Assembly (NCBI GenBank): GCA_902801025.1
Contig: CADCGZ010000038.1
Span: forward strand, 1 to 45,907
Length of the DNA stretch: 45,907 nt
Direction: 5' to 3'
Source of the DNA: an uncultured bacterium
GTDB lineage: Bacteria; Verrucomicrobiota; Kiritimatiellia; RFP12; UBA1067
This document shows positions 35,176 to 42,743 of this stretch, piece by piece. A program made the translations under genes and the position numbers. Numbering within the stretch: the stretch's first letter is position 1; every line of letters starts with the position of its first letter. The notes below the pieces were generated by a model. The model had not been told where the DNA came from, did not search any database, and was given only the letters and a program-made list of their open reading frames with translations.

Positions 35176-38100
35176 TCACTTCACATACTCCCATACACAT
35201 TTGTCTTTGCAATCATTCTTCAACTTGCAATGCTCATTCCATTTATTTACCCATCCCTTGGTCGCCCTTTCCGCCTCAGGCCATCTCTCCTCTTGGGCTG
35301 CTTTCCCCAAATCCGGTTCATGTCCTCCGAACAAATGTCCGAGTGTCCACCATCTCCAGCCAGGCTTATAATGCGCATAATAATCCTGCAGTTGATGCAT
35401 TAGCCTTTCGAATTTATCCGGGTCGCATTTTTTCTCATTACCCATCTTCACCAGCAATTCGTTCAAAGACTTTTCGACATCCTCTAATGATCGGAAGTGC
35501 CGCCATATTCCCCATAGCGTTTCGGGTCGAGTCTTCCAATCTTTGTCTTCTTTTGTATAATCAAACGGACAACGTGTTCCATTATTAGTGAAGTCTTTAT
35601 GCCCTTTCTTATAAACTGGTTCCGTTAGGCAAACTTCTCTACACACAAACCCAACCCCCGGGACGTGCTCGTACACATATTGAATTTCAACACACTCTTC
35701 ATACACGCCTCCGTCATCAAATAAACCAAGGAAATCCGTAGCATTCAAACTTGCGTTATTAGCAATGCAATACAACTTGACGTCCACCCTTTCACCTATT
35801 GGATCTCTCGACAGCCACCTCCCCATCACCGACTCGTAGTGGCGGCAGTTGTAGTACACCAGCCCCAGTGCGTCGTCAGCATACTCGCTGGAGAAGCGGA
35901 AGGGATTCGCCATGGCAGATTCGCCACGCTGAACGGTGACAAACCCGAAAGGCGTGTACTCGTAGTGCGCGGCAATAGCTCCATCTGAAGCCATAACCTC
36001 GCTAACATTCTTGTTGCCGTCGTGAGTATAATACGCGACAGAATTTCCATGAGTCCACACGAACGGACGTGTCGCAATTGGCTCGGTCGGATCCCAGATG
36101 AACAGTTGTAAGTTGTGAGTTGTAAGTTGTGAGTTGGTGACGGACTGTTCAAAGTTGACTATCTGCAGATATCCGTCGTAGACGAATCGTTGGCCGTTCT
36201 TCGTCACTCGGCGGCCCATGCGGTCGTAGGACATGGAAACGAGTGTTTGAGTGTTTGAGTTTTGAGTGTTTGAGTCGGGCGTGACGCATTCCCAGAGGAT
36301 TGGGCGGTTCTCGCCGTTGTAAGTGACAAACCAGATGCCGGTTGCTGTCTTAATGAGAGTCTGGTTTCCGTCGTCGTCAAACTGAGGGACGAAGTCATCA
36401 ACGGCGGTGTACTGGTTGAGACTGTTGGCAGTGTATACGACATTGGCACCGCGCTCGGACGATGTCTCGCGATTGCCGATGTCGTCGAAATCATATGCAT
36501 AGCGGTAGTCGGCATCAACCGCCGCAACGGCATTGGTCAATTCGCTGCGGATATTATAACCGTAGGCGACAGAATCGTTCTGCGTGAAAGCTGTTCCAGT
36601 CTTGGAAACATTGATGCGGCAACCTGCTGCGTCATACGTATAGTCGTGCTGCGAAATTGTGTTGGTCTGCGTAGCGTTGCGGACTTGGAGCAACTGACCG
36701 TTGGCGTCATAAGCCCAAGAAGCCGTGAGGCCATTGGGATAAGCAAGAGAGGATTTGAGGTCAGAGCCGTCAAGATAGTTCCATGCAAACGGCGTTTCAC
36801 TTCCGTTGGCAAGCATCGTCATGAGGCGACCGGTGGCGGGATCATAGGCGAGGGTTGTCTGGCGAGTGGCGTTGAGTGCGTAACCTTCATCGCGTCCAAA
36901 GGCGTCGTAAATCCGCTCAATTGTATTTGCGCCGACTACACCGATGGCGGTTTCGTTTGTGAGGGAGCCGAAGGAATCGTAGAGGAATGTTGTTACGCCT
37001 GCGGCATCGTGGGCTTCAATTTGACGGCCGAGAGCATCGTAAAAGAGAGAAATCGTCGGCGTATTGTCGGAGTATGCTGTGTTCGTCAGACTGTTCCACC
37101 CATCGTAGGCATAGTCGGTTACTATGCCTCGTGCCCAAATGCGCTGAGAGAGTTTGCCATCGGGAGTATAACTATAGGAAGGACCTTTGCCGTCGGCGTA
37201 GACTTTGTTTGTCATGCAGCCCGAGGCTTCATCATAAAGCCAAGTGGTAACGTCGCCTGAATCAGGCCCTAGAGATTCGTTGCGATAAGTCATCATGGTT
37301 GCCTTGTTGCCGAATACGTCGTATGTGTAGCGCACGGGATATGTCGCACCGCCTTCATAGGTCTTGCGGCCACGAAGATCGTATTCGTAAACAGTGGCGT
37401 TGCCGAGGGGATCGGTGACGGATGCGAGATTGCCGAACCGGTTGCAGACGTAAGTTGTGCGGTTACCAAGGGGGTCGATGGAAGCTGAGCGCTGGCCGAA
37501 GGAATTGTATTCCGTGTGACGAGTGTTACCGCGGCCATCAGTATTGGCGATTTGGCGACCGAGAGAATCATACGCGACGGTGTTGGTGACGGCGGAAACA
37601 GAGACATCCATCAGGGAGACGCCGCAACGAGATACAGAAAGAGGTTTGTTAGTCGCATAGGGGAGCGTTTGGCGAGAGGTGACGAAAGAAGAATCGACAA
37701 GTGTTTCGCTTACCGTGACATTGCCTCGAACGTCGAAGGAGCGGGAGCAAGAGGGGAAAGCGGCGGATAGGCCGGTAAGTTGGCGCGCAGAGGAAGTGAC
37801 GAGTGGAGCGATGGAGGAATCAGAGCAGGAGACGATGTTGGTTTGGGCGAGCCAGACGTCGCCGTCAATTATTGCAATATTTGACAGTGACTCAGATTTG
37901 CGCCATTGGGTATCCGCAGGTTGCGGGGCGCCGGGGTCGTCGCCCCCTACCGTCTTTGTTGTAGCTACTCTATTACCAAGAACATCATAGGTGTATTCAA
38001 CGGTTGGCTCGTAGTCGGCGGAGGTTGAAATGAGGCGGCCGAGGGAGTCATAGGCGTGGGTCGTAGCGAGCACCGCGCCGCGGAAGCCGCTGCGCTCCGA

Positions 38101-39231
38101 GCGGATAGTCTGGCCGAGGAGGTTTTCGTAGCGCTTAGTGAAACGAGGAGAATTGGCGGAACCATAGCGGGTTTCATGGACACGGCAGTGGACCTGCTGT
38201 GTTTGCGACGACGAGGGCGTCGCCGCCACATCAATGGTTGCAACCGAGTAGAAATGGAACTCGGGCGTTACTGCGGTGCCGGTGATGGAGAGGGTAGAGC
38301 CGGTGGCGGAGCGGGTTGTGACGCGAGTTGAGGTGTTGGGATTACGGACGAACACAGTTCGTCCATCTGGACTATACTCCGTCGTGGTTGTATTGCCCAA
38401 GGTGTCGACACGGGCGATGACGCGGCCAAGGGCGTCGTAGGCGGCGCGCTCAGCAGGGAGACCGACTTGCGCGGCAAAGTTGGTCTGCCAGGTCGCAACT
38501 TGGCGGCCGAGGGCGTCGTAACGATAACAGGTGGTGAGCCAAGTGACGTTGGTCATGTCGAGAGGGATAAGGCGAGATGAGGCGATCATGTGCCCTTCTG
38601 CGTCATAATCCCAAGTCGTAGTTGAACCATCTGGTTCAGATTCCGAGACCTTGTGGCAGCAGTCCCACGCCGTCGTCGTGACCTGACCGGCGAGGTTCTC
38701 GGAAGTGATGCGCTTGCCCTCGGAGTTGTATGTCATCTGGTTTCTGGCAATAGTATACCAAATTCCGTCGATGTACGCCTCGGTACGCGTTTCAGAAGTT
38801 TCACCGCGTGCATTTGTATTCGTGATGTCGCGAGTCGTCTTGCCGGAGACGGGCAAGGGGGATTGCTCGTGGAGATGGGTGACGGTGCGTATCCAAGTGT
38901 TGGATGAAAGCTCATAATCGTAGAGATCAAGCTTGCCATCCTCGTGGCGTATGGATGCGACAAAGCCAGAGCGGGCGTCTCGGAGAGACGCCCCTACCGA
39001 AACTGGATAGAATGTCGTCACAGTGCGGAGAACGTTGGTGCCGTCAACGATGTTGGTGAGAGGCGAATAGACGTAGTAGGTGCGCTCGCATTCGATGTTG
39101 TTCAGTTTCCTGACGATGGTGCGTGGGCGGGTGTCTACCGGGAGCACGGGGTCGCTTGGATCAACCGGAGAATAGTCGTATGTCGTCACCTCGGTCATCA
39201 TATCGGGACCGGAACGCGTCTCTGAGGTCAC
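35176..39231 (-). CDS. RHS3 core and C-terminal effector (downstream part of a frameshifted gene)
   Basis: 1351 codons open from GTG 39231. This phase continues upstream to about 39361, where it meets the N-terminal ORF out of frame. It contains YD repeats near-identical in places to RHS1, the RHS core (YYTHDGNKNV ... YYNCRHY ... RWLSRDPIGE) ending NATDFLGL, and a unique C-terminal domain of about 181 residues. That domain has HQLQDYYAHYKPGW (H1279, D1283, H1287) and GHLFGGHEPD, matching the RHS2 effector's histidine pattern, plus many cysteines. Two microsatellite-like tracts and two palindromes are translated within it. The next gene, a lipoprotein, follows after two bases. Without frameshift repair the repeat shell lacks the exported N-terminal domain. 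Protein family clear; expression state uncertain. Confidence 0.8.
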   Translation of the reverse strand: MTSETRSGPDMMTEVTTYDYSPVDPSDPVLPVDTRPRTIVRKLNNIECERTYYVYSPLTNIVDGTNVLRTVTTFYPVSVGASLRDARSGFVASIRHEDGKLDLYDYELSSNTWIRTVTHLHEQSPLPVSGKTTRDITNTNARGETSETRTEAYIDGIWYTIARNQMTYNSEGKRITSENLAGQVTTTAWDCCHKVSESEPDGSTTTWDYDAEGHMIASSRLIPLDMTNVTWLTTCYRYDALGRQVATWQTNFAAQVGLPAERAAYDALGRVIARVDTLGNTTTTEYSPDGRTVFVRNPNTSTRVTTRSATGSTLSITGTAVTPEFHFYSVATIDVAATPSSSQTQQVHCRVHETRYGSANSPRFTKRYENLLGQTIRSERSGFRGAVLATTHAYDSLGRLISTSADYEPTVEYTYDVLGNRVATTKTVGGDDPGAPQPADTQWRKSESLSNIAIIDGDVWLAQTNIVSCSDSSIAPLVTSSARQLTGLSAAFPSCSRSFDVRGNVTVSETLVDSSFVTSRQTLPYATNKPLSVSRCGVSLMDVSVSAVTNTVAYDSLGRQIANTDGRGNTRHTEYNSFGQRSASIDPLGNRTTYVCNRFGNLASVTDPLGNATVYEYDLRGRKTYEGGATYPVRYTYDVFGNKATMMTYRNESLGPDSGDVTTWLYDEASGCMTNKVYADGKGPSYSYTPDGKLSQRIWARGIVTDYAYDGWNSLTNTAYSDNTPTISLFYDALGRQIEAHDAAGVTTFLYDSFGSLTNETAIGVVGANTIERIYDAFGRDEGYALNATRQTTLAYDPATGRLMTMLANGSETPFAWNYLDGSDLKSSLAYPNGLTASWAYDANGQLLQVRNATQTNTISQHDYTYDAAGCRINVSKTGTAFTQNDSVAYGYNIRSELTNAVAAVDADYRYAYDFDDIGNRETSSERGANVVYTANSLNQYTAVDDFVPQFDDDGNQTLIKTATGIWFVTYNGENRPILWECVTPDSNTQNSNTQTLVSMSYDRMGRRVTKNGQRFVYDGYLQIVNFEQSVTNSQLTTHNLQLFIWDPTEPIATRPFVWTHGNSVAYYTHDGNKNVSEVMASDGAIAAHYEYTPFGFVTVQRGESAMANPFRFSSEYADDALGLVYYNCRHYESVMGRWLSRDPIGERVDVKLYCIANNASLNATDFLGLFDDGGVYEECVEIQYVYEHVPGVGFVCREVCLTEPVYKKGHKDFTNNGTRCPFDYTKEDKDWKTRPETLWGIWRHFRSLEDVEKSLNELLVKMGNEKKCDPDKFERLMHQLQDYYAHYKPGWRWWTLGHLFGGHEPDLGKAAQEERWPEAERATKGWVNKWNEHCKLKNDCKDKCVWEYVK
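36103..36137. repeat. Microsatellite-like tract in RHS3 (AGTTGTAAGTTGTG)
   Basis: Near-tandem AGTTGTAAGTTGTGAGTTG units encode TNSQLTTHNLQL on the minus strand. RHS1 has only TNSQL at this point, so the tract expanded in RHS3. Confidence 0.75.
36241..36277. repeat. Microsatellite-like tract in RHS3 (GAGTGTTT)
   Basis: Repeats of GAGTGTTT/GAGTTTT are translated as DSNTQNSNTQTL. RHS1 and RHS2 have no such insert at this position. Confidence 0.7.
37925..37951. repeat. In-frame palindrome g in RHS3
   Basis: GGGGCG-N10-CGCCCC followed by CTACC, encoding VGGDDPGAPQP. It occupies the same codon position as palindromes d in RHS1. Confidence 0.65.
38973..38998. repeat. In-frame palindrome f in RHS3
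   Basis: GGGCGTCTC-GGA-GAGACGCCC followed by CTACC, encoding VSVGASLRDAR. RHS1 and RHS2 read FYPVVANDPRSGF and FYPVAANDARSGF here without a hairpin. Confidence 0.75.
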
Positions 39232-40403
39232 ACGGTCAAGGTTGTCGTAGGCGTACTGTATGAGCAGCCCCGACTGATGCTGCTCCGTCTTGACCTGGCC
39301 CTTGCCATTGCCGGAAGTGTAGTACGTCCAAGTCGTCGTGTCGGTGACGCCGCCGAAGCCCGACGGACTCCTGCGGCCGAGAAAGTGTTCTCCAATACCT
39401 GCGCCGCGCGCTCGTCGTCTATCACGCGCTCCTTTCGCTCCTCCACGCCCGAAGGCCGCGTCAGCGACCAGTCGCCCATTACATAGTCAAAGACATAGCA
39501 TCTTGGCTCGTCTCCGCCACGCACCACCGAGACGACAGCTCGCTTGCCGTCGTTCTCGCGCCTTATGGATACTTGCTTGACTGGAATGGCGTTCGGCACA
39601 GGATAGAGCCCCGTCGCAGCATCCTTGACGGGCGGCACCTGAAGCGCGTAGACACGCACGTCGTAGCCAGTGGAGTCTGCCGTGCGGGCGACATCTGCGA
39701 GCCGCGAAGGCGTCATGTACTGTCGGACTCCGTTTGCGTCGTAGACGACATCTACGCCCATATCGGCAGGCGTCACGGTCACCCCTCGCGCGTCTGTAAT
39801 CGACACAAGCGAACCGAGGGTGCCGGCAATGTCGGTCGCGAGGAACCGGCGGCGAGTGCCGTCTCCGACATAGAGATCATAGTATACTGGATCATGCGTA
39901 GCCGCCCACCCTTCCGCATCTACCATCATCAGGCGCTCGTCCATCTTGACGTGGAGGCCCGGATCTGGGCGGGCTACGGACTCGCCGTCAGCGAACACGA
40001 AATGGATCGGCTCGCCATTGTCGTGCGAAAATATGACCTCGGCGGGAGTAACGCCGTCACTTAGGTTTCGAAGCCCGAGCTTTTTGAACGTGTATCCGCC
40101 AAGAACTGCGTAGAGCGAATCAGCCGTGAATATCAACGGCGAGTCGTTGTCCGCAAATATCTTGAGCGCACATTCGAGCGAGCCCGTCCATGGAGTAGTC
40201 TCGCCAAGGTCTATGTTCACCTTGATGCACTTTACCGATATCTCCTCGGTGTTGCAGCCGCACTTTTTGGCCGGGCCGGTGCATGCAGACGGAAGGTTGC
40301 GATTCGCAATCGGCCCAGCGAGCGCATCTACACCCCAAAACGCCAGCGGCGCAAACAGCGCAGCCATCGGCAGGCGGCGGCATGCATTACGGATTATGTT
40401 CAT
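39228..40403 (-). CDS. RHS3 N-terminal exported domain (upstream part of a frameshifted gene)
   Basis: About 391 codons from ATG 40403, placed by AGGAGG five bases upstream; the frame is open further upstream but overlaps the HEAT-like gene. Signal peptide, Cys segment with KKCGC, then the shared N-terminal domain (GETTPWTG ... RPDPGLHVKMDERLMMVDAEGW). The true sequence ends near FSAAGVRR. Beyond about 39361 the frame is wrong and the ORF stops at 39228 after unrelated residues. At that point sequence almost identical to RHS1 begins in another phase. The ATG lies 17 bases inside the end of the HEAT-like gene, so the two genes overlap and are probably coupled. Confidence 0.75.
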   Translation of the reverse strand: MNIIRNACRRLPMAALFAPLAFWGVDALAGPIANRNLPSACTGPAKKCGCNTEEISVKCIKVNIDLGETTPWTGSLECALKIFADNDSPLIFTADSLYAVLGGYTFKKLGLRNLSDGVTPAEVIFSHDNGEPIHFVFADGESVARPDPGLHVKMDERLMMVDAEGWAATHDPVYYDLYVGDGTRRRFLATDIAGTLGSLVSITDARGVTVTPADMGVDVVYDANGVRQYMTPSRLADVARTADSTGYDVRVYALQVPPVKDAATGLYPVPNAIPVKQVSIRRENDGKRAVVSVVRGGDEPRCYVFDYVMGDWSLTRPSGVEERKERVIDDERAAQVLENTFSAAGVRRASAASPTRRLGRTTLPAMARARSRRSSISRGCSYSTPTTTLTV

Positions 40404-41370
40404 CGTTCCTCCTATTTTTAAGAAAACCATCGTTATTTTCACGTTCGCGTATCCTCTTGACTGCCGCATCGACGGCAGTGCCGCGGCGGGCGTCACCCGC
40501 AAAGCGCAGAAGAAGCTCAATGTCTTCGGTGTCGCCGAGAAGCCCGATGGAGCCGATTGTGACAATGTCGAGAACGGCGTCGCGCGACGACGAGGAAAGC
40601 GTTCCGCGCAGAGTCGGCAGGATGTCGCCGTATCCGCGCTGCCCGGCGAGCTGGATCGCCGCGATGCGGGCGACGGGGCTGACGTCCGGCTTGCACAGCG
40701 CGACCGTCAGCCGCTTCAACTCCGACTGCTGCACGGACGTCGCGCGCCTGTCTTCCGCCAGCGAATATAGCGCAGTTCCGGCGTATGGCTGCCGGATCTG
40801 TCCCGCGGCCCTGACAAGCACTTCGCGGGCGCGCCGACGCCCCTCTTCTCCAAGTTCGTTCACCATTGCGCCGAGGTGCTGGATGCAGTAATCGAGGACG
40901 ACTGTCGGATGTGTGCCGCCGTCAAACATAGCGATCAGAGTTTCCTCAAGATCCCTCGGCGGAGGATTCTGGTTCCGTAGCAGATTCATGACGTCGTTTT
41001 TCAGCGCGGCTATCCGCTCGACACGCAGCGGATCGTTAGTGCCAGACAGATAATCCAGCAACGCGAGAACATCGTTAGTCGGCAAATCGCGGCGACGAGC
41101 GATTGACCTAAGTGCATTGTTCCGCACCTCGTAGCGGTCAGCGCTCGCGGCATCTTCACCGCAGACGATTGCGACGGCGCGGGAAGCGGCAACGACCTCA
41201 CGACGCCCAATCGGCTCTGGACTGTGCATGACCGCCTTGACACGCACCCCTGCTTGCGACAAAGGATCCGCCACACCAGGCGGCGGCTTGCGGCGATTGC
41301 GCGAAGCCAGCACAACGGCAACCGCCGCCGCGAGAAGCACGATTCCACAGACAGTAAACATTTTCTTCAT
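40387..41370 (-). CDS. Membrane-anchored HEAT-like repeat protein (heads RHS3 operon)
   Basis: About 327 residues from ATG 41370 (GTG 41376 is also in frame and lies inside cassette E). One N-terminal hydrophobic segment, a basic linker (RNRRKPP), then helical HEAT-like repeats; shares long stretches with the protein at 4215-3076, such as LKNDVMNLLR, DYCIQHLGAMVNEL, YAGTALYSLAED and SRDAVLD. No strong ribosome binding site is visible; the leader cassette runs right up to the start. Its 3' end overlaps the RHS3 start by 17 bases. As first gene of this operon it takes the place held by DUF1573-CcdA in operon 1 and the PA14 protein in operon 2. Likely periplasmic scaffold; no enzyme motif. Confidence 0.75.
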   Translation of the reverse strand: MKKMFTVCGIVLLAAAVAVVLASRNRRKPPPGVADPLSQAGVRVKAVMHSPEPIGRREVVAASRAVAIVCGEDAASADRYEVRNNALRSIARRRDLPTNDVLALLDYLSGTNDPLRVERIAALKNDVMNLLRNQNPPPRDLEETLIAMFDGGTHPTVVLDYCIQHLGAMVNELGEEGRRRAREVLVRAAGQIRQPYAGTALYSLAEDRRATSVQQSELKRLTVALCKPDVSPVARIAAIQLAGQRGYGDILPTLRGTLSSSSRDAVLDIVTIGSIGLLGDTEDIELLLRFAGDARRGTAVDAAVKRIRERENNDGFLKNRRNDEHNP

Positions 41371-41373
41371 AGC

Positions 41374-41571
41374 CACGCGCAGGAGTATAGGAAAGAATTC
41401 CTACAAAATTCCTACAAAATTCCTACAGTTTTGTAGGAAACGAGGGATAAGTGGGCAAAATGCGCGGAACTGCCGCGGAAAATCGCATGAAAAATTTTCT
41501 CTAAATTGCAATAAATGGCATTGACAACAGCCATTTTGGATTAACCAGAGGGGGCGCGGCAAGTGCGCCGC
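41374..41571 (-). promoter_or_regulatory. Promoter-leader cassette, copy E (heads RHS3 operon)
   Basis: Minus-strand TTGTCA (41527-41522) and TAGAGA (41503-41498) are 18 bases apart. The inverted repeat over the -35 is AATGGCA-N8-AGCCATT with one changed base. The TGTAGGAA array lies around 41400-41442 and the cassette merges with the HEAT-like start. The far end carries the GC hairpin GCGGC-AAGTGC-GCCGC (41556-41571) shared with copy C. Confidence 0.65.
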
Positions 41572-41578
41572 TATACCG

Positions 41579-41776
41579 TCAAACCTCGTCCGTCAGCTTG
41601 CGCAGTTCTTCGCGGATGCGCTCGGCCTCTTTTTCGTCGCCGTGCATGACGGCGTACTCAAGCAACGCGCCTGACACGCCGTAGCGCACGCGCGAAGGCG
41701 GCTCAAGTCGCTTGATCGCCTCAATCGTACCCGTCCGCCGTAGCCTTGGCGCAGGAGGATCGTCTCTCTGCGACAT
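41579..41776 (-). CDS. Small hypothetical protein, 65 residues
   Basis: A short, charged protein: a proline/arginine-rich start (MSQRDDPPAPRLRRTGTIEA), a motif LEPPSRVRYGVSGALLEYAV, and a C-terminal helix (DEKEAERIREELRKLTDEV). Composition and codon use look coding, but no clear ribosome binding site precedes ATG 41776 and I do not recognise a family. It stands alone, ending just behind cassette E's hairpin. Confidence 0.5.
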   Translation of the reverse strand: MSQRDDPPAPRLRRTGTIEAIKRLEPPSRVRYGVSGALLEYAVMHGDEKEAERIREELRKLTDEV

Positions 41777-41869
41777 CGCTATAGTCTCTGCGCCACAAAT
41801 AAAATCTATCCATCTATCCTTCCAATCGTATCACATCGACCGTATCACAAGGGCCTGGCCCTCGCAATT

Positions 41870-41944
41870 TCACCTCTTCAGCACCTCCAGATCCGCCCCT
41901 TTCGGCGTCGCCTTCTCATTCTTCTCCGTCGCTTCCTTAATCAT
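41870..41944 (-). CDS. Possible 24-residue peptide
   Basis: ATG 41944 starts a 24-codon lysine/glutamate-rich peptide (MIKEATEKNEKATPKGADLE, then VLKR and a stop). Upstream GAGAAGAG is a weak ribosome binding site. It overlaps no other gene and lies just behind the broken ATPase. Low confidence; could be a chance ORF or the C-terminal remnant of a lost gene. Confidence 0.2.
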   Translation of the reverse strand: MIKEATEKNEKATPKGADLEVLKR

Positions 41945-41956
41945 CGTTTTCTCTTC

Positions 41957-42162
41957 TCAAGTTGATGGCAATACTATACTTTTAACGACAACAGTGCTGG
42001 CTGCATGATTCTTCGCCAACAAACTAATGTCTTTTAAACTTCTGCTTTTCCCCGCGTTGTTCGCTCCAACAAATACGACTATCGAATCTCGACCAACATC
42101 TATTTCGCAACCATCATTAAACACTAAATGTCTAAAGCATTAAATGCATTTTCTGTCGTCAT
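41957..42162 (-). pseudogene. 5' remnant of an AAA/OLD-like ATPase
   Basis: ATG 42162 has GGAAGGTG upstream and begins 14 bases after the stop of the PycTM-like gene (MTTENAFNA). A frameshift then leads into FRHLVFNDGCEIDVGRDSI and VVFVGANNAGKSRSLKDISL, which contains a clear Walker A (GANNAGKS) of the RecF/OLD/AAA type. The frame ends at TGA 41957, long before any Walker B. It is therefore truncated and frameshifted. It may once have been the fourth gene of the cyclase-E2-effector operon. Confidence 0.65.
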
Positions 42163-42176
42163 ACCAAATCACCTTC

Positions 42177-42743
42177 CTATCCGATGTTTTTAACAAATAC
42201 TAATCCGCCACAAACCAATGTAGCGAATAGCGCCCAGCCGAAGAAACTCAACATGCGATTGCAAAAGACGATCTTGTCATTTTGAATACGCGACAAGACC
42301 GTCAGCTGATCTTTGTATTCTTCAATGATTGCCTCATTATCCAAGCCATTCTTTAGTCGCTCGTCAAACTCCGCATAGAGCTTTTGGTAATCGTCCTTTT
42401 TGCAAATCGGGAACAAGAACCAATGCAAAAGGCGACCAGGCGCATTAGGGGCTCGCGCGTTAAGCGTTTTCCACGCGGCACACAAACCTAATGTAAAAAG
42501 AACAACAGCCACCGTCGCTAATAAGAGTATCAGTAACGACAACACCTGCGGCCAAGAAACATCTCTGGCCAACTGAAGGAAATAGTGCGGCAGTGAAGTA
42601 CATGAGGACACACCGCCAAGTGCCAATGAAAGGACGGATACCACGACACCCACTTTTGTGTCAATGAAGCGGATTGTATTTTGCGCGTTATCCAACGACT
42701 TACTTAAATGATCGACCGTGCGGTCAAAAGTTTCCTTATCCAT
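42177..42743 (-). CDS. PycTM-like membrane effector (Pycsar effector family, DUF5706-like)
   Basis: 188 residues from ATG 42743, preferred for GGAGAGG upstream and overlapping the stop of the E2-like gene by 8 bases (ATGGATAA). Order: helix with NTIRFIDTKVGVVVSVLSLAL leading into membrane segment 1, segment 2 (SLLILLLATVAVVLFTLGL), a cytoplasmic helical part with Lys/Glu-rich coiled segments, and segment 3 near the C-terminus (MLSFFGWALFATLVCGG). The (I/F)-x-D-T-K-x-G pattern before the first membrane helix and the three-helix layout match Pycsar transmembrane effectors, which damage the inner membrane when a cyclic pyrimidine nucleotide is made. It sits behind a cyclase-like and an E2-like gene, which fits. 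SLATT-type effectors are the main alternative. Confidence 0.65.
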   Translation of the reverse strand: MDKETFDRTVDHLSKSLDNAQNTIRFIDTKVGVVVSVLSLALGGVSSCTSLPHYFLQLARDVSWPQVLSLLILLLATVAVVLFTLGLCAAWKTLNARAPNAPGRLLHWFLFPICKKDDYQKLYAEFDERLKNGLDNEAIIEEYKDQLTVLSRIQNDKIVFCNRMLSFFGWALFATLVCGGLVFVKNIG

